Shown here: in pieces, positions 1 through 7,104 of the stretch
Layout: each line of letters begins with the position of its first letter
Numbering within the stretch: the first letter of the stretch is position 1
Translations under genes and position numbers: made by a program
The notes under the pieces: generated by a model
What the model saw: only the letters and a program-made list of their open reading frames with translations
Database searches by the model: none
Told to the model about the DNA's origin: nothing
DNA from: an uncultured Bacteroidales bacterium
Lineage (GTDB): Bacteria > Bacteroidota > Bacteroidia > Bacteroidales > Bacteroidaceae
Assembly (NCBI GenBank): GCA_902785075.1
Contig: CACZXN010000016.1
Coordinates: forward strand, 17,771-50,353
Reading direction: 5' to 3'
Length of the DNA: 32,583 nt

Positions 1-421
1 ATATGGTGGTGAAGTTTATGGTGCAAGCCGTGGTATTGATGCCAATAATACCAGCATGGCTACATCTGTATGGACAGAGGTGAACCTGTTGCCAGGTGCA
101 TATGTTCAAGGTAATGTGTTTGGTGGTGGTGATAACGGTATGGTGAAGCAGGATGCAGAAGTGAACGTCGGTACACCTTGGACTGCAACCATAGAAGCAG
201 GAAATATTCCTCTAATGGGTGGTAGCAAAAAAATCACCATAACAACCAAGGATAAATGGACGGTGACAAGCAATGTAGACTGGCTCACGATCAGTCCAAG
301 TAGCGGTGAAGGTGATGGAACCATCACAGTAACCGCACCAACTGCAGCTCAGTCACGTACAGCAACCATTACCATTACAGGTACAGGAAGGAGCCAGACG
401 TTTACAATAACGCAAGAGTAA
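1..421 (+). CDS. Large surface protein, C-terminal fragment with BACON-like domain (5' end outside window)
   Basis: The frame is open from base 2 with no start codon needed, so this is the last ~139 residues of a longer protein. The first part holds glycine-rich text of the 'GNVFGGGDNG' type, which recurs in very large Prevotella/Bacteroides surface proteins. The last ~80 residues look like a BACON-type beta-sandwich: a WTVTSNVDWLTISPSSG core, then GTITVTAPT, then RTATITITG, ending in TFTITQE. BACON domains are usually linked to carbohydrate or mucin binding or act as spacers; the function here is inferred only from the fold. No C-terminal sorting domain follows the BACON repeat. The stop TAA is at 419-421, and a strong hairpin terminator follows. 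The full length and the N-terminal domains cannot be judged from this window. Confidence 0.75.
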   Translation, partial: YGGEVYGASRGIDANNTSMATSVWTEVNLLPGAYVQGNVFGGGDNGMVKQDAEVNVGTPWTATIEAGNIPLMGGSKKITITTKDKWTVTSNVDWLTISPSSGEGDGTITVTAPTAAQSRTATITITGTGRSQTFTITQE

Positions 422-487
422 GTAATTCCCGAAGGGATACGTCCACAAGCGGTACAATCCCCTACACCCCTTCGGGGCTAGAAAAGA

Positions 488-520
488 AAAGCGGCACGTC
501 GAAAGATGTGCCGCTTTCTT
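488..520. terminator. Bidirectional intrinsic terminator
   Basis: A 10-bp perfect stem (488-497 with 508-517) extends by three more pairs, one of them G-T, to a GAAA loop at 501-504. T-rich sequence follows on both strands. It sits between the + strand surface gene ending at 421 and the - strand lipoprotein gene ending at 544, so it can serve both convergent genes. A smaller C/G hairpin with a TTC loop lies just before it, near 466-477. Confidence 0.8.
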
Positions 521-522
521 TG

Positions 523-546
523 AGGGGATGGGGCTTATGGACCCTA
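523..546 (+). repeat. Nonamer repeat relic R0 (2-3 units)
   Basis: ATGGGGCTT followed by ATGGACCCT matches the 9-base unit found at six other places in the window. The final bases overlap the TAG stop (complement of 544-546) of the minus-strand lipoprotein gene. It is short and could be chance on its own; the other arrays make it credible. Confidence 0.4.
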
Positions 547-2115
547 CTTGTGGCCGGCATAGCGGACATTGACGGGATCACCTTTGAGGATATCTGCAAA
601 GGTCTGAGGGGTGATGGTGACAGGACCGCGCATGAACTCGGGGACGTTGTAGCTCTTCATCGAGAGACGATGGGCATCGGGACGGGACATGGGGAGTTCG
701 AAAGGACGGGAAGCATTGCCCTCTTCATCGATATGAGCGATGAATGGACGGGTGAATGAACCATCGTCGCGACGACTGCTGAAGATGACCCAACGTCCGT
801 TGCTTGACCAAGAGTGATAGCTCTCGGTATCGGGAGAATTGAGGGCTTTCATCGGTTCTCCCGATGAAACGCTAGAAGCACTTGCGGTTAGATCAAGCAT
901 CCAAAGGTCGGCATCGTGGTGCCAGATGTGGAAATAGCCAAAGGTACCGATGGTGAAGAGGAGGAAGCGGCCGTCGGGTGACACACGTGGGAGAACCGCA
1001 CTCTTGTCGAGCGCAGCTGCATCGAACACCAGTTCACGTGGACCGAACGCAAAGGTCTCGGGATTGAAACTCTTGCGATAGATATTGTATTTCAGCTCCT
1101 GTACACGACGGAGGGTCTCCAGTTCTTTCGAGATGGTAGAGTCCTGACGGTCGAGATGGGCACTACAATAATAAAGGGTTTTGCCATCGGGTGCCCAGCA
1201 AGGGAAAACCTCGTATTCCGTTGTATCGTTTTCCAAATTGCACACCTCATCGGTCTCAAGGTTATAGGTGATGAGGTCACTCTCAGAGTCGTACACCTCA
1301 ATCTTGTTCGGGTCGGTGGTGTGGAAGCTCTGGGTGGTCTTATCTGTAGAATAGACGATGAAGGGAAGCCATGGATGCCATGCAGGATAGACACCAGCTG
1401 AGAGGATGGAGTCGTTACGCATATTCACCTTCTTGATTTGACCATCGTAAACGATGACAGTACCACCATCCTTCTGACGGGCATGGAACTGCATACGACC
1501 AGGATTGTACTGCTGATAGTTGTGGCAGTTGATACATTGTCCCTGACTGTTCTCGCTACAAAGGGTGTTGTCGTAAATGACCGACTCATCGTAGTTCTCG
1601 AGGCAGCGTTGGTTGATGGTCAGCACCTCGTAAGCCACGAAGGAAGGCGAGATGAGACGATAGCTGATATAAGGATCGATGGAATCGGGAGACACATGAA
1701 TGGTGAAGGGCTGGTAGCGGATCCACTTGCCCCCTCGTTGTGCAAAGACCTCGACCAGAAGGTCGCTACCCTGAGTAGCAGTAAGCAGCTGACGCCATTC
1801 GGAAAGGGATGGGGCCTCACAGGGAGAGGTCGTAAGCATTGGGGATGGTGCCTTGCTGGGGGAACCAGCAAGCATGGTATAGTTGGCAACCATGGCGTCA
1901 ACAGGGGCATCAATCATGAAAGTGAGGGGTGCGATGTTGACAGGAATGGTGACATCAACATAGTCGGGATAAATCTTAGGTAGAGAATCCACCTGGGTGT
2001 ACTCCGTAGGGATGGAAACGCGGGTGCAGGCGGTTATCAGCCAAAGGCAGCCCATGAGGCTTATGAAGCTCATGGGGCGAATGAAGCCAATGAGGTTTAG
2101 TTTAATGCTGCGCAT
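544..2115 (-). CDS. Beta-propeller (PD40/TolB-like) lipoprotein with a CxxCH motif
   Basis: This is a 523-residue predicted lipoprotein. Its signal sequence ends in the lipobox LITAC with the lipidated Cys at residue 30, so it should sit in the periplasm or outer membrane. A CINCH sequence at 194-198 fits the c-type haem attachment motif CxxCH and is followed by a Gly/His-rich stretch. From about residue 220 onward there are repeated TolB/PD40-like blades, for example PCWAPDGKTLYY (305-316), PRVSPDGRFLLF and HSWSSNGRWVIFSS. Several other cysteines are present (99, 171, 186, 292, 306, 317). It starts 4 bases after the stop of the upstream membrane-protein gene, so the two are translationally coupled and probably act together. 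The start used is the first ATG; Met15 would leave a shorter signal peptide. Residues 8-22 are encoded by a nonamer repeat array (see findings). Substrate and real haem content are unknown. Confidence 0.75.
   Translation of the reverse strand: MRSIKLNLIGFIRPMSFISLMGCLWLITACTRVSIPTEYTQVDSLPKIYPDYVDVTIPVNIAPLTFMIDAPVDAMVANYTMLAGSPSKAPSPMLTTSPCEAPSLSEWRQLLTATQGSDLLVEVFAQRGGKWIRYQPFTIHVSPDSIDPYISYRLISPSFVAYEVLTINQRCLENYDESVIYDNTLCSENSQGQCINCHNYQQYNPGRMQFHARQKDGGTVIVYDGQIKKVNMRNDSILSAGVYPAWHPWLPFIVYSTDKTTQSFHTTDPNKIEVYDSESDLITYNLETDEVCNLENDTTEYEVFPCWAPDGKTLYYCSAHLDRQDSTISKELETLRRVQELKYNIYRKSFNPETFAFGPRELVFDAAALDKSAVLPRVSPDGRFLLFTIGTFGYFHIWHHDADLWMLDLTASASSVSSGEPMKALNSPDTESYHSWSSNGRWVIFSSRRDDGSFTRPFIAHIDEEGNASRPFELPMSRPDAHRLSMKSYNVPEFMRGPVTITPQTFADILKGDPVNVRYAGHK
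2051..2095 (+). repeat. Nonamer array R1 inside a signal peptide coding region (5 units)
   Basis: Five exact 9-base units of the form NNN-ATG-(A/G)(A/G)G lie end to end on the + strand. The gene here runs on the minus strand, where the array reads as the tripeptides LIG-FIR-PMS-FIS-LMG, the hydrophobic part of the lipoprotein signal peptide. The phase is kept without any slip over 45 bases. Confidence 0.75.
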
Positions 2116-2119
2116 GGTT

Positions 2120-3955
2120 CTAATATGCTGGAAGGTTGGACATCAGGTAAAAATCGAAATAATAGGTAGTGCCAAAGAGTGGGTAGAGGGCTTCACGTAC
2201 GGGCTCCACATCTTGATCCTCGTACTTCGACGCCACCCCCATGAAGCTGGCAAAGGTATCACGTACTCGCTGATCGAACGGCACGTTGGAGAGGTTTCGA
2301 CCCTCGAGGTTACCAAAGAGGTATGCCGCCTCCTGATAATGGATAGGAATGTCAGCACCCGGATGCAAGTTGAGATAATCGGCAAACTGTACCCAGAACA
2401 CCTTCGGGTCTTTCACCCAAAGGGAAGCCAGCAAGGCCTGCTCTTGGAAATACGGGTCGGACGCATCTGTGCTGTAAGCTAACTGACGCATGATGAACTC
2501 CTCGATCAGTCCCTGGTCGCTCGTCAAGCGATTCTGATAATGGAGCATGTGGGTGATGGGTCCCATACCAGGGTCATTGGCAACCGCCTCAGGATGACCG
2601 ATGAATGCCTCCATCTGCTGCGCCCAGTCATTGAAGAAGAGGGTGTGGTGGAGAATCCCGAGGTACTTACGTGCGACAGGCCAGTCACCTTCGAGGATGG
2701 CACACTTTGCCATGTATTTGAGGTATTCAGGACGCCAGTCGAACTCTACGCCCATCTCCATGCACATGCGGTTGCAATAATTCAGAAGTCCGTACTGGTA
2801 GTACATAAGTGTGCCCCCTATCACTTGCATCATGCTGATATTGAACGGAGCAGCTGCATGTTTGGATCCATTACGGTACTGATACATCAGACTACCCTGC
2901 TTGCCTAAACGCGACAAGGCCAAGTTGCGCATCATGACAATGGCACGCGTCGGTTCGTCCTGTTGACGAGCAGCCTCGTCCATCACCCCACTCCAGTCAG
3001 CACGGTCGATACAACGCTGCATCTTCAACTCGTGGTGGAAGTTCTCGTCCTTATACCAGAAATGGAATACACCATAGGCGATGAGCAGAAAGAGCAGAGT
3101 TTGGGGTGCGAAAGCACGGATGCGAGCAAACTTAGAGGAGGGCGAGTCGGTAAACGACTTCGCCACAACGGTGGGTCGATAGCATACCGTCATTGCGACG
3201 AAGAAGAGCAAAAGGAGGTAGTATGGGATGTAATAGGCATGATACTCATCCATCACACGAAAGAGAGGCAATTCGGTCCAGTAGATATTGATAAGATTGG
3301 TCTCGTGGTACACGAAACGATAATAAAGCAGTGGAACAGCCGCTACAGCACCTAATGCCAAGAGGAAATTGACAGCACTCTCCCCTTTCTTGGTCAGTCG
3401 CCAAGTCCATATACCCATTAACAGAGTTGCAGCCAAGCCATAGATGCCCAACAACGGATAACCTGAAATGCAGGTCAGCACGATGAAAACCGAACGAAGT
3501 CCCCAACGCGAGGGGAGACTGCGGAATGCCCATAACAATGCTACAACCGACGTGACACCCAGTGTTGTCACAAAGAAATGGCCTCGGAGCTTCAGGAGAT
3601 AAACCCAATAGCCCATATCGACAATGGTAATGAGGATGAGTGCTACAGGAATGAGCATCAAGACAGACCAGCGATGGGGAATGCGGAAGGTGCGACGAGT
3701 GAGCCACATCAGCAGGTACCACCACCCACAAAGCATCAGCACACCCAACCAAGGAATCGCCAGAAACTGGGTGAAGAATGTGCCCAGATAGGTGAGCAAG
3801 CCACCAGACACTACCATCTGCTGAGAGAAGAAGTCAGGAGTGGTGAGGAAGAGGTTCAGTTCCTGTGTCTTCCAAAGAAAATCACTTTCGAATAATAATA
3901 AGGTGGCTGCTATCAGTATGAGGGCGAGAAGCCAAGTGAGGAAGGATTTGAGCAT
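2120..3955 (-). CDS. Polytopic inner-membrane protein with helical C-terminal half (DUF6057-like)
   Basis: This is a 611-residue protein. The first ~290 residues contain about eight or nine hydrophobic segments, starting with an N-terminal helix (FLTWLLALILIAATLLLF) and including pairs rich in Trp and Tyr. The C-terminal ~310 residues are soluble and mostly helical, with TPR-like spacing of aromatic and small residues (for example GDWPVARKYLGIL). This matches, from memory, the Bacteroidetes group named DUF6057; no biochemical function is known to me. The stop lies 4 bases before the start of the CxxCH beta-propeller lipoprotein, so an envelope complex of the two is plausible. A nonamer repeat array fills the gap to the upstream kinase gene. 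Confidence 0.7.
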   Translation of the reverse strand: MLKSFLTWLLALILIAATLLLFESDFLWKTQELNLFLTTPDFFSQQMVVSGGLLTYLGTFFTQFLAIPWLGVLMLCGWWYLLMWLTRRTFRIPHRWSVLMLIPVALILITIVDMGYWVYLLKLRGHFFVTTLGVTSVVALLWAFRSLPSRWGLRSVFIVLTCISGYPLLGIYGLAATLLMGIWTWRLTKKGESAVNFLLALGAVAAVPLLYYRFVYHETNLINIYWTELPLFRVMDEYHAYYIPYYLLLLFFVAMTVCYRPTVVAKSFTDSPSSKFARIRAFAPQTLLFLLIAYGVFHFWYKDENFHHELKMQRCIDRADWSGVMDEAARQQDEPTRAIVMMRNLALSRLGKQGSLMYQYRNGSKHAAAPFNISMMQVIGGTLMYYQYGLLNYCNRMCMEMGVEFDWRPEYLKYMAKCAILEGDWPVARKYLGILHHTLFFNDWAQQMEAFIGHPEAVANDPGMGPITHMLHYQNRLTSDQGLIEEFIMRQLAYSTDASDPYFQEQALLASLWVKDPKVFWVQFADYLNLHPGADIPIHYQEAAYLFGNLEGRNLSNVPFDQRVRDTFASFMGVASKYEDQDVEPVREALYPLFGTTYYFDFYLMSNLPAY

Positions 3956-3980
3956 AAGTTGGAGGTTTTGAGGGTTAGGG

Positions 3981-4040
3981 GATGGGGCTAATGGGACTTA
4001 TGGGACCTATGAGACCTATAGGACCTATGGGACCTATGGG
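3981..4040 (+). repeat. Nonamer array R2 (6.5 units)
   Basis: The units, starting at 3982, are ATGGGGCTA, ATGGGACTT, ATGGGACCT, ATGAGACCT, ATAGGACCT, ATGGGACCT and a half unit, with no phase slip. The array fills the space between the kinase and membrane-protein genes on the minus strand and overlaps the 3' end of the kinase: its TAG stop is the complement of 4034-4036. Confidence 0.85.
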
Positions 4041-4870
4041 TTGTGATAGGCAAGGAGCCCTTCGAGGGGTGCCTTGATGATTTTACCAATGGAGAGACCA
4101 AGGGACGAGGAAGCATCACGGAGTTCTGCTTCATAGACAGCTGCGATGGAACCCACGAAATGGATGGGGAGGTCATCGCGGTGGTAGTTCTTCACATTAC
4201 GGACAAAGAACTGGGTAAAGCAGTCGATGAGGAAACGGTGAATCTCCGGGTTGTCACGATGATGCTGGCAAAACTGAGAAGTCTGTCCGAGGAAGCGATT
4301 GGGCATCGGTTCGCGATAGACCTTATTGATAATAGTAGGTCCATCGAGGTGGGTCTCCTGGAAGAAGAGGTCGCATACCTCAGCAGAGAACTGGCACTTG
4401 AGGACATCGCCCACCAATCGCTTACCGATGTAAGCGGCACTCCCCTCATCGCCTAGGATATAACCCAGCGGTGAAACATTGCTGACGATATCGGTTCCAT
4501 CGTAAAGACACGAATTGGCACCTGTGCCCAGAATGCAGGCAATCCCCTCTTCGTGCAGACAAACAGCACGAGCCGCTCCCAGCATATCACTACCAACGAA
4601 CAGATGGGTGGCGGACGGAAAGACTGTCTTCAAAGCCTCGGCAACGATGCCGCTCTTCTCTTTGGTACATCCTGCCCCATAAAAACAAATCTCGTCCACG
4701 ACTGCCTGCGAAGGCAATTGCGGGACGAGTTCGCGAGACAAGATGTCAAGAATCACCACCTCAGACTGATGGAATGGATTGATGCCTTGAGTGGCACAGA
4801 CCTGTGCCTGTCCCCCACCCGCCCAACACCAATCGGTCTTGGTGGATCCACTATCTGCAATCAATCTCAT
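4034..4870 (-). CDS. BadF/BadG-type ATPase, N-acetylglucosamine kinase-like
   Basis: This is a 278-residue sugar kinase of the ASKHA fold, cytoplasmic. The N-terminal phosphate-binding loop is ADSGSTKTDW (residues 5-14). The second phosphate motif is ILGTGANSCLYDG near residues 113-125, followed by the family signature GYILGDEGSAAYIGK near 136-150. The length is normal for the short Bacteroidetes members. Family members phosphorylate GlcNAc or related amino sugars; the substrate here is inferred. The start ATG overlaps the stop of the upstream guanylyltransferase (ATGA at 4867-4870), so the two are translated together and nucleotide-sugar or amino-sugar metabolism is the likely setting. The last codons lie inside nonamer array R2. 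Confidence 0.85.
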   Translation of the reverse strand: MRLIADSGSTKTDWCWAGGGQAQVCATQGINPFHQSEVVILDILSRELVPQLPSQAVVDEICFYGAGCTKEKSGIVAEALKTVFPSATHLFVGSDMLGAARAVCLHEEGIACILGTGANSCLYDGTDIVSNVSPLGYILGDEGSAAYIGKRLVGDVLKCQFSAEVCDLFFQETHLDGPTIINKVYREPMPNRFLGQTSQFCQHHRDNPEIHRFLIDCFTQFFVRNVKNYHRDDLPIHFVGSIAAVYEAELRDASSSLGLSIGKIIKAPLEGLLAYHNP

Positions 4871-5925
4871 TCAGCACTAAACTCTTTGATGCGTTGTTCC
4901 TCAGATAATCGACAGATAAGCAAGGTATCACCTTTCTCTGCAACGATATATCCGTCCAGTCCCTGAATTACCACACGGCGTTCTTCGCTGGTGTGGACGA
5001 TGCAGTTACGGGTTTCATGCAGTTCGATACGTGGTCCGATGGTAGCGTTGCCCTGTGCATCTTTGTCTGCTAAGGTGATGAGGGAACCCCAAGTTCCAAC
5101 ATCGCTCCAACCGAAGTCGGCAGGATAGACGAAGATTTCCTCTGCTTTCTCCATGACAGCATAGTCGATGGAGATACTCTTGCACTGAGGGAACCGCTCA
5201 TTGACCACACGCTGCTCGTCAGGTGTGCCATAGTATGGCAACATACCCTCGAATAAAGCAGATACCTCGGGTTCGTAGTGGCGTAAAGCCTGTACGATGG
5301 TATCCACGTTCCAGATGAAGATGCCAGAATTCCAGAAGAAATCTGCACTTTCGATATATTTCTTTGCAGTAGCCAGGTCAGGTTTCTCACGGAAATGGTC
5401 AACACGATAGATCTCAGAATTACGCATCGATGCATGAGAAAGGTCAGCCTGGATGTAACCATAGCCTGTTTCAGGACGAGTAGGATGCATGCCAAGGGTG
5501 ACAATGGCATCAGTCTGCGACGTAAAGTCGAGTGCTGCACGTATGACACGTCGGAATTCCTCGGTGTTCACTACCATATGGTCGCTCGGTGTGATGACCA
5601 GATTGGCCTGTGGATCTTTCTTCTTAATGCGCCAACTGACATAAGCAATACATGGTGCGGTATTGCGTCTGCAGGGTTCAAGCAAGATGTTCTCCTCGGG
5701 TACCTCGGGCAATTGTTGCTTCACGATGTCAGCATACGCCTGTGAAGTCACTACCCACACATTCTCGGGTGCCACAACACCCTTGAATCGGTCGACTGTC
5801 AGTTGGATAAACGTACGTCCGCAACCCATCACATCGATGAATTGCTTTGGGCACTCAGGGGTACTCATCGGCCAGAAACGACTACCGACACCACCTGCCA
5901 TGATTACGAGATTGTTATGATTCAT
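4867..5925 (-). CDS. manC: Mannose-1-phosphate guanylyltransferase
   Basis: This 352-residue enzyme makes GDP-mannose from mannose 1-phosphate and GTP, feeding surface glycan synthesis. The N-terminal nucleotide-binding signature is AGGVGSRFWPMS (residues 10-21) with the conserved PKQF next to it. Further family motifs are EPCRRNTAP, TPSDHMV, GYIQAD, FREKPD, FWNSGIFIW and SIDYAVMEK. It is a short, single-function form without the fused phosphomannose isomerase domain of the long ManC/AlgA type. It is first in the minus-strand run and overlaps the kinase gene by four bases. No TAnnTTTG promoter is visible upstream; the region from the start codon to the rpsP terminator is mostly nonamer array R3. 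Confidence 0.92.
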   Translation of the reverse strand: MNHNNLVIMAGGVGSRFWPMSTPECPKQFIDVMGCGRTFIQLTVDRFKGVVAPENVWVVTSQAYADIVKQQLPEVPEENILLEPCRRNTAPCIAYVSWRIKKKDPQANLVITPSDHMVVNTEEFRRVIRAALDFTSQTDAIVTLGMHPTRPETGYGYIQADLSHASMRNSEIYRVDHFREKPDLATAKKYIESADFFWNSGIFIWNVDTIVQALRHYEPEVSALFEGMLPYYGTPDEQRVVNERFPQCKSISIDYAVMEKAEEIFVYPADFGWSDVGTWGSLITLADKDAQGNATIGPRIELHETRNCIVHTSEERRVVIQGLDGYIVAEKGDTLLICRLSEEQRIKEFSAE

Positions 5926-5942
5926 TGTTGCAATTGATTATT

Positions 5943-6013
5943 ATGGGACCTATGAGACCTATGAGACCTATGGGCTAATGGGGCTAATGGGGCTAATGGG
6001 TTTTATGGGGCTT
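5943..6013 (+). repeat. Nonamer array R3 (8 units)
   Basis: There are eight units, changing from ATGGGACCT / ATGAGACCT types (5943-5969) to ATGGGGCTA types (5978-5995), with one 8-base unit at 5970-5977. The array occupies the 5' leader region of the minus-strand guanylyltransferase gene. Confidence 0.85.
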
Positions 6014-6054
6014 TCAAAAACAAAAGACAGCTAACTAAAGATAGATTAGTTAGC
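6010..6054 (-). terminator. Intrinsic terminator of rpsP
   Basis: A 9-bp perfect stem (6030-6038 with 6046-6054) encloses a 7-base loop. Read on the minus strand, it is followed by a T-rich run (complement of 6011-6028). It lies 25 bases after the rpsP stop and separates rpsP from the downstream guanylyltransferase operon. Confidence 0.8.
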
Positions 6055-6079
6055 CGTTCTGATGTTTTTGCTTCTTGAA

Positions 6080-6649
6080 TTAAGCCTCTGCAGGAGTTTC
6101 CTCTGCAGCTTCAACTGGAGCCTCAACTGTAGCCTCAGCTGTAGCATCCTCTGCCGTCTCTTCAGGAGCTGGTTCAGCAGCAGCCAATGCAGCAGCCTTC
6201 TTCTCAGCTACTTTCTTTGCAACTGCTTCGTCTGCCTTCTTCTCAGCAGCGATACGAGCCTCGTATGCAGCCTTCCTATCAGCAGCCAACTTGTCTTCTG
6301 TAGCGGCAAGTTTCTTAGCCTTGTCTGCCTTCCAAGCATCAAACTTTGCCTGACAAGCAGCTTCATCAAATGCACCCTTCTTAACTCCACCAAGGAGGTG
6401 CTTCATCATGTACACACCTTCTTTTGAAAGGATGTTACGAACTGTGTCGGTAGGCTGAGCACCGCACTGTACCCAATAGAGTGCACGTTCGAAGTTCAAA
6501 TCAATCGTTGCAGGATTTGTGTTCGGATTGTAAGTTCCAATCTTCTCAACGAAGCGACCATCACGTGGTGCATCTGCATGAGCGATAACGATAGCATAGA
6601 AAGCATAGTTCTTGCGACCGTGACGCTGCAATCTAATTCTAGTTGCCAT
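6080..6649 (-). CDS. rpsP: 30S ribosomal protein S16 with long C-terminal tail
   Basis: The first ~85 residues are a clear S16 core: [14 protein letters not shown] at the start, then [26 protein letters not shown] and [12 protein letters not shown]. The remaining ~100 residues are a Lys/Ala-rich helical stretch (residues ~95-155) followed by an acidic Ala/Glu/Thr tail ending EETPAEA. Extended S16 proteins are usual in Bacteroidetes, while E. coli S16 is about 80 residues. The gene stands alone, with its own terminator downstream and a TAnnTTTG box upstream. The tail could be a disordered ribosome-surface extension; its role is not known to me. Confidence 0.95.
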   Translation of the reverse strand: MATRIRLQRHGRKNYAFYAIVIAHADAPRDGRFVEKIGTYNPNTNPATIDLNFERALYWVQCGAQPTDTVRNILSKEGVYMMKHLLGGVKKGAFDEAACQAKFDAWKADKAKKLAATEDKLAADRKAAYEARIAAEKKADEAVAKKVAEKKAAALAAAEPAPEETAEDATAEATVEAPVEAAEETPAEA

Positions 6650-6712
6650 TTAATCTTTTGTTTTTTTGTTTATAAATGATTTGAATATGCTACTATCTCG
6701 TAATAGCGGGTG

Positions 6713-6720
6713 CAAAGTTA
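6713..6720 (-). promoter_or_regulatory. Probable rpsP -7 box
   Basis: The complement reads TAACTTTG, a perfect TAnnTTTG. No TTTG stands at the usual -33 distance, so it rests on the -7 box and on its position 64 bases before the rpsP start. Confidence 0.5.
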
Positions 6721-6820
6721 CAAAATAATTTGCAATTTGGCCTTTTTCTATTTACTATTTTTTACAAAACCGGTAGTTTTTGTGGGATTAAAGAGGGGAA
6801 TTGAGTTTTTTGGTGGGGGA

Positions 6821-6883
6821 ATGGGGCGAATAGGACCAATGGGACCAATGAGGCCTATGAGGCCAATGAGGCGAATGGGGCAA
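6821..6883 (+). repeat. Nonamer array R4 (7 units)
   Basis: Seven in-phase units run ATGGGGCGA, ATAGGACCA, ATGGGACCA, ATGAGGCCT, ATGAGGCCA, ATGAGGCGA, ATGGGGCAA. It sits between the divergent rpsP and iorA promoters, so it is probably outside both transcripts. Confidence 0.85.
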
Positions 6884-7029
6884 AAAAGCAAAATATCACG
6901 AAAAGGGGGATTTGGAAACACAATTACGTGCATTCGCACAAGAAATGGTGACGAATTGGTATTAATCTAGTAATTTTAGCTACAAAGGCGTTAAATATCA
7001 GCTCGGAAGTGAAAATAAACACTTTTTAT

Positions 7030-7060
7030 TTTGCGCTTCGCTCGGTTTTTGCTAACTTTG
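7030..7060 (+). promoter_or_regulatory. Promoter of the iorA operon
   Basis: A -33 TTTG (7030-7033), a 19-base spacer and a -7 TAACTTTG (7053-7060) match the Bacteroidetes promoter exactly. The predicted start of transcription is about 40 bases before the iorA ATG. It is the only clear promoter I found before the 7.1-19.9 kb gene run. Confidence 0.75.
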
Positions 7061-7104
7061 CAATCGCTTATGCAAATTTTGGAAGTAGATAATTGAAAAC
7101 TGAT

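Larger units (their letters stand above)
6650..7104. other. 455-base divergent intergenic region
   Basis: It holds the minus-strand rpsP promoter box (6713-6720), nonamer array R4 (6821-6883) and the plus-strand iorA promoter (7030-7060). The parts from 6721 to 6820 and from 6884 to 7029 show no gene or structured RNA that I can support. Confidence 0.7.

Noticed and set aside
1438-1983. A 181-residue plus-strand ORF opposite the beta-propeller lipoprotein gene
   Set aside because: It is an antisense shadow of a well-supported gene, with no domain, promoter or plausible composition of its own.
6748-6939. A 63-residue minus-strand ORF with repeated Ile-Gly-Leu/Pro text
   Set aside because: It is the reverse reading of array R4; the same low-complexity explanation applies and nothing else supports translation.
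6710-6970. An 86-residue ORF with repeated Gly-Pro-Met-Arg text
   Set aside because: It lies over nonamer array R4 between two divergent promoters, has no promoter of its own and owes its openness to the 9-base period, which contains no stop codon in that phase.
7093-7104. TTG start for iorA at 7093
   Set aside because: The ATG at 7105 gives the normal family N-terminus and needs no rare start codon.
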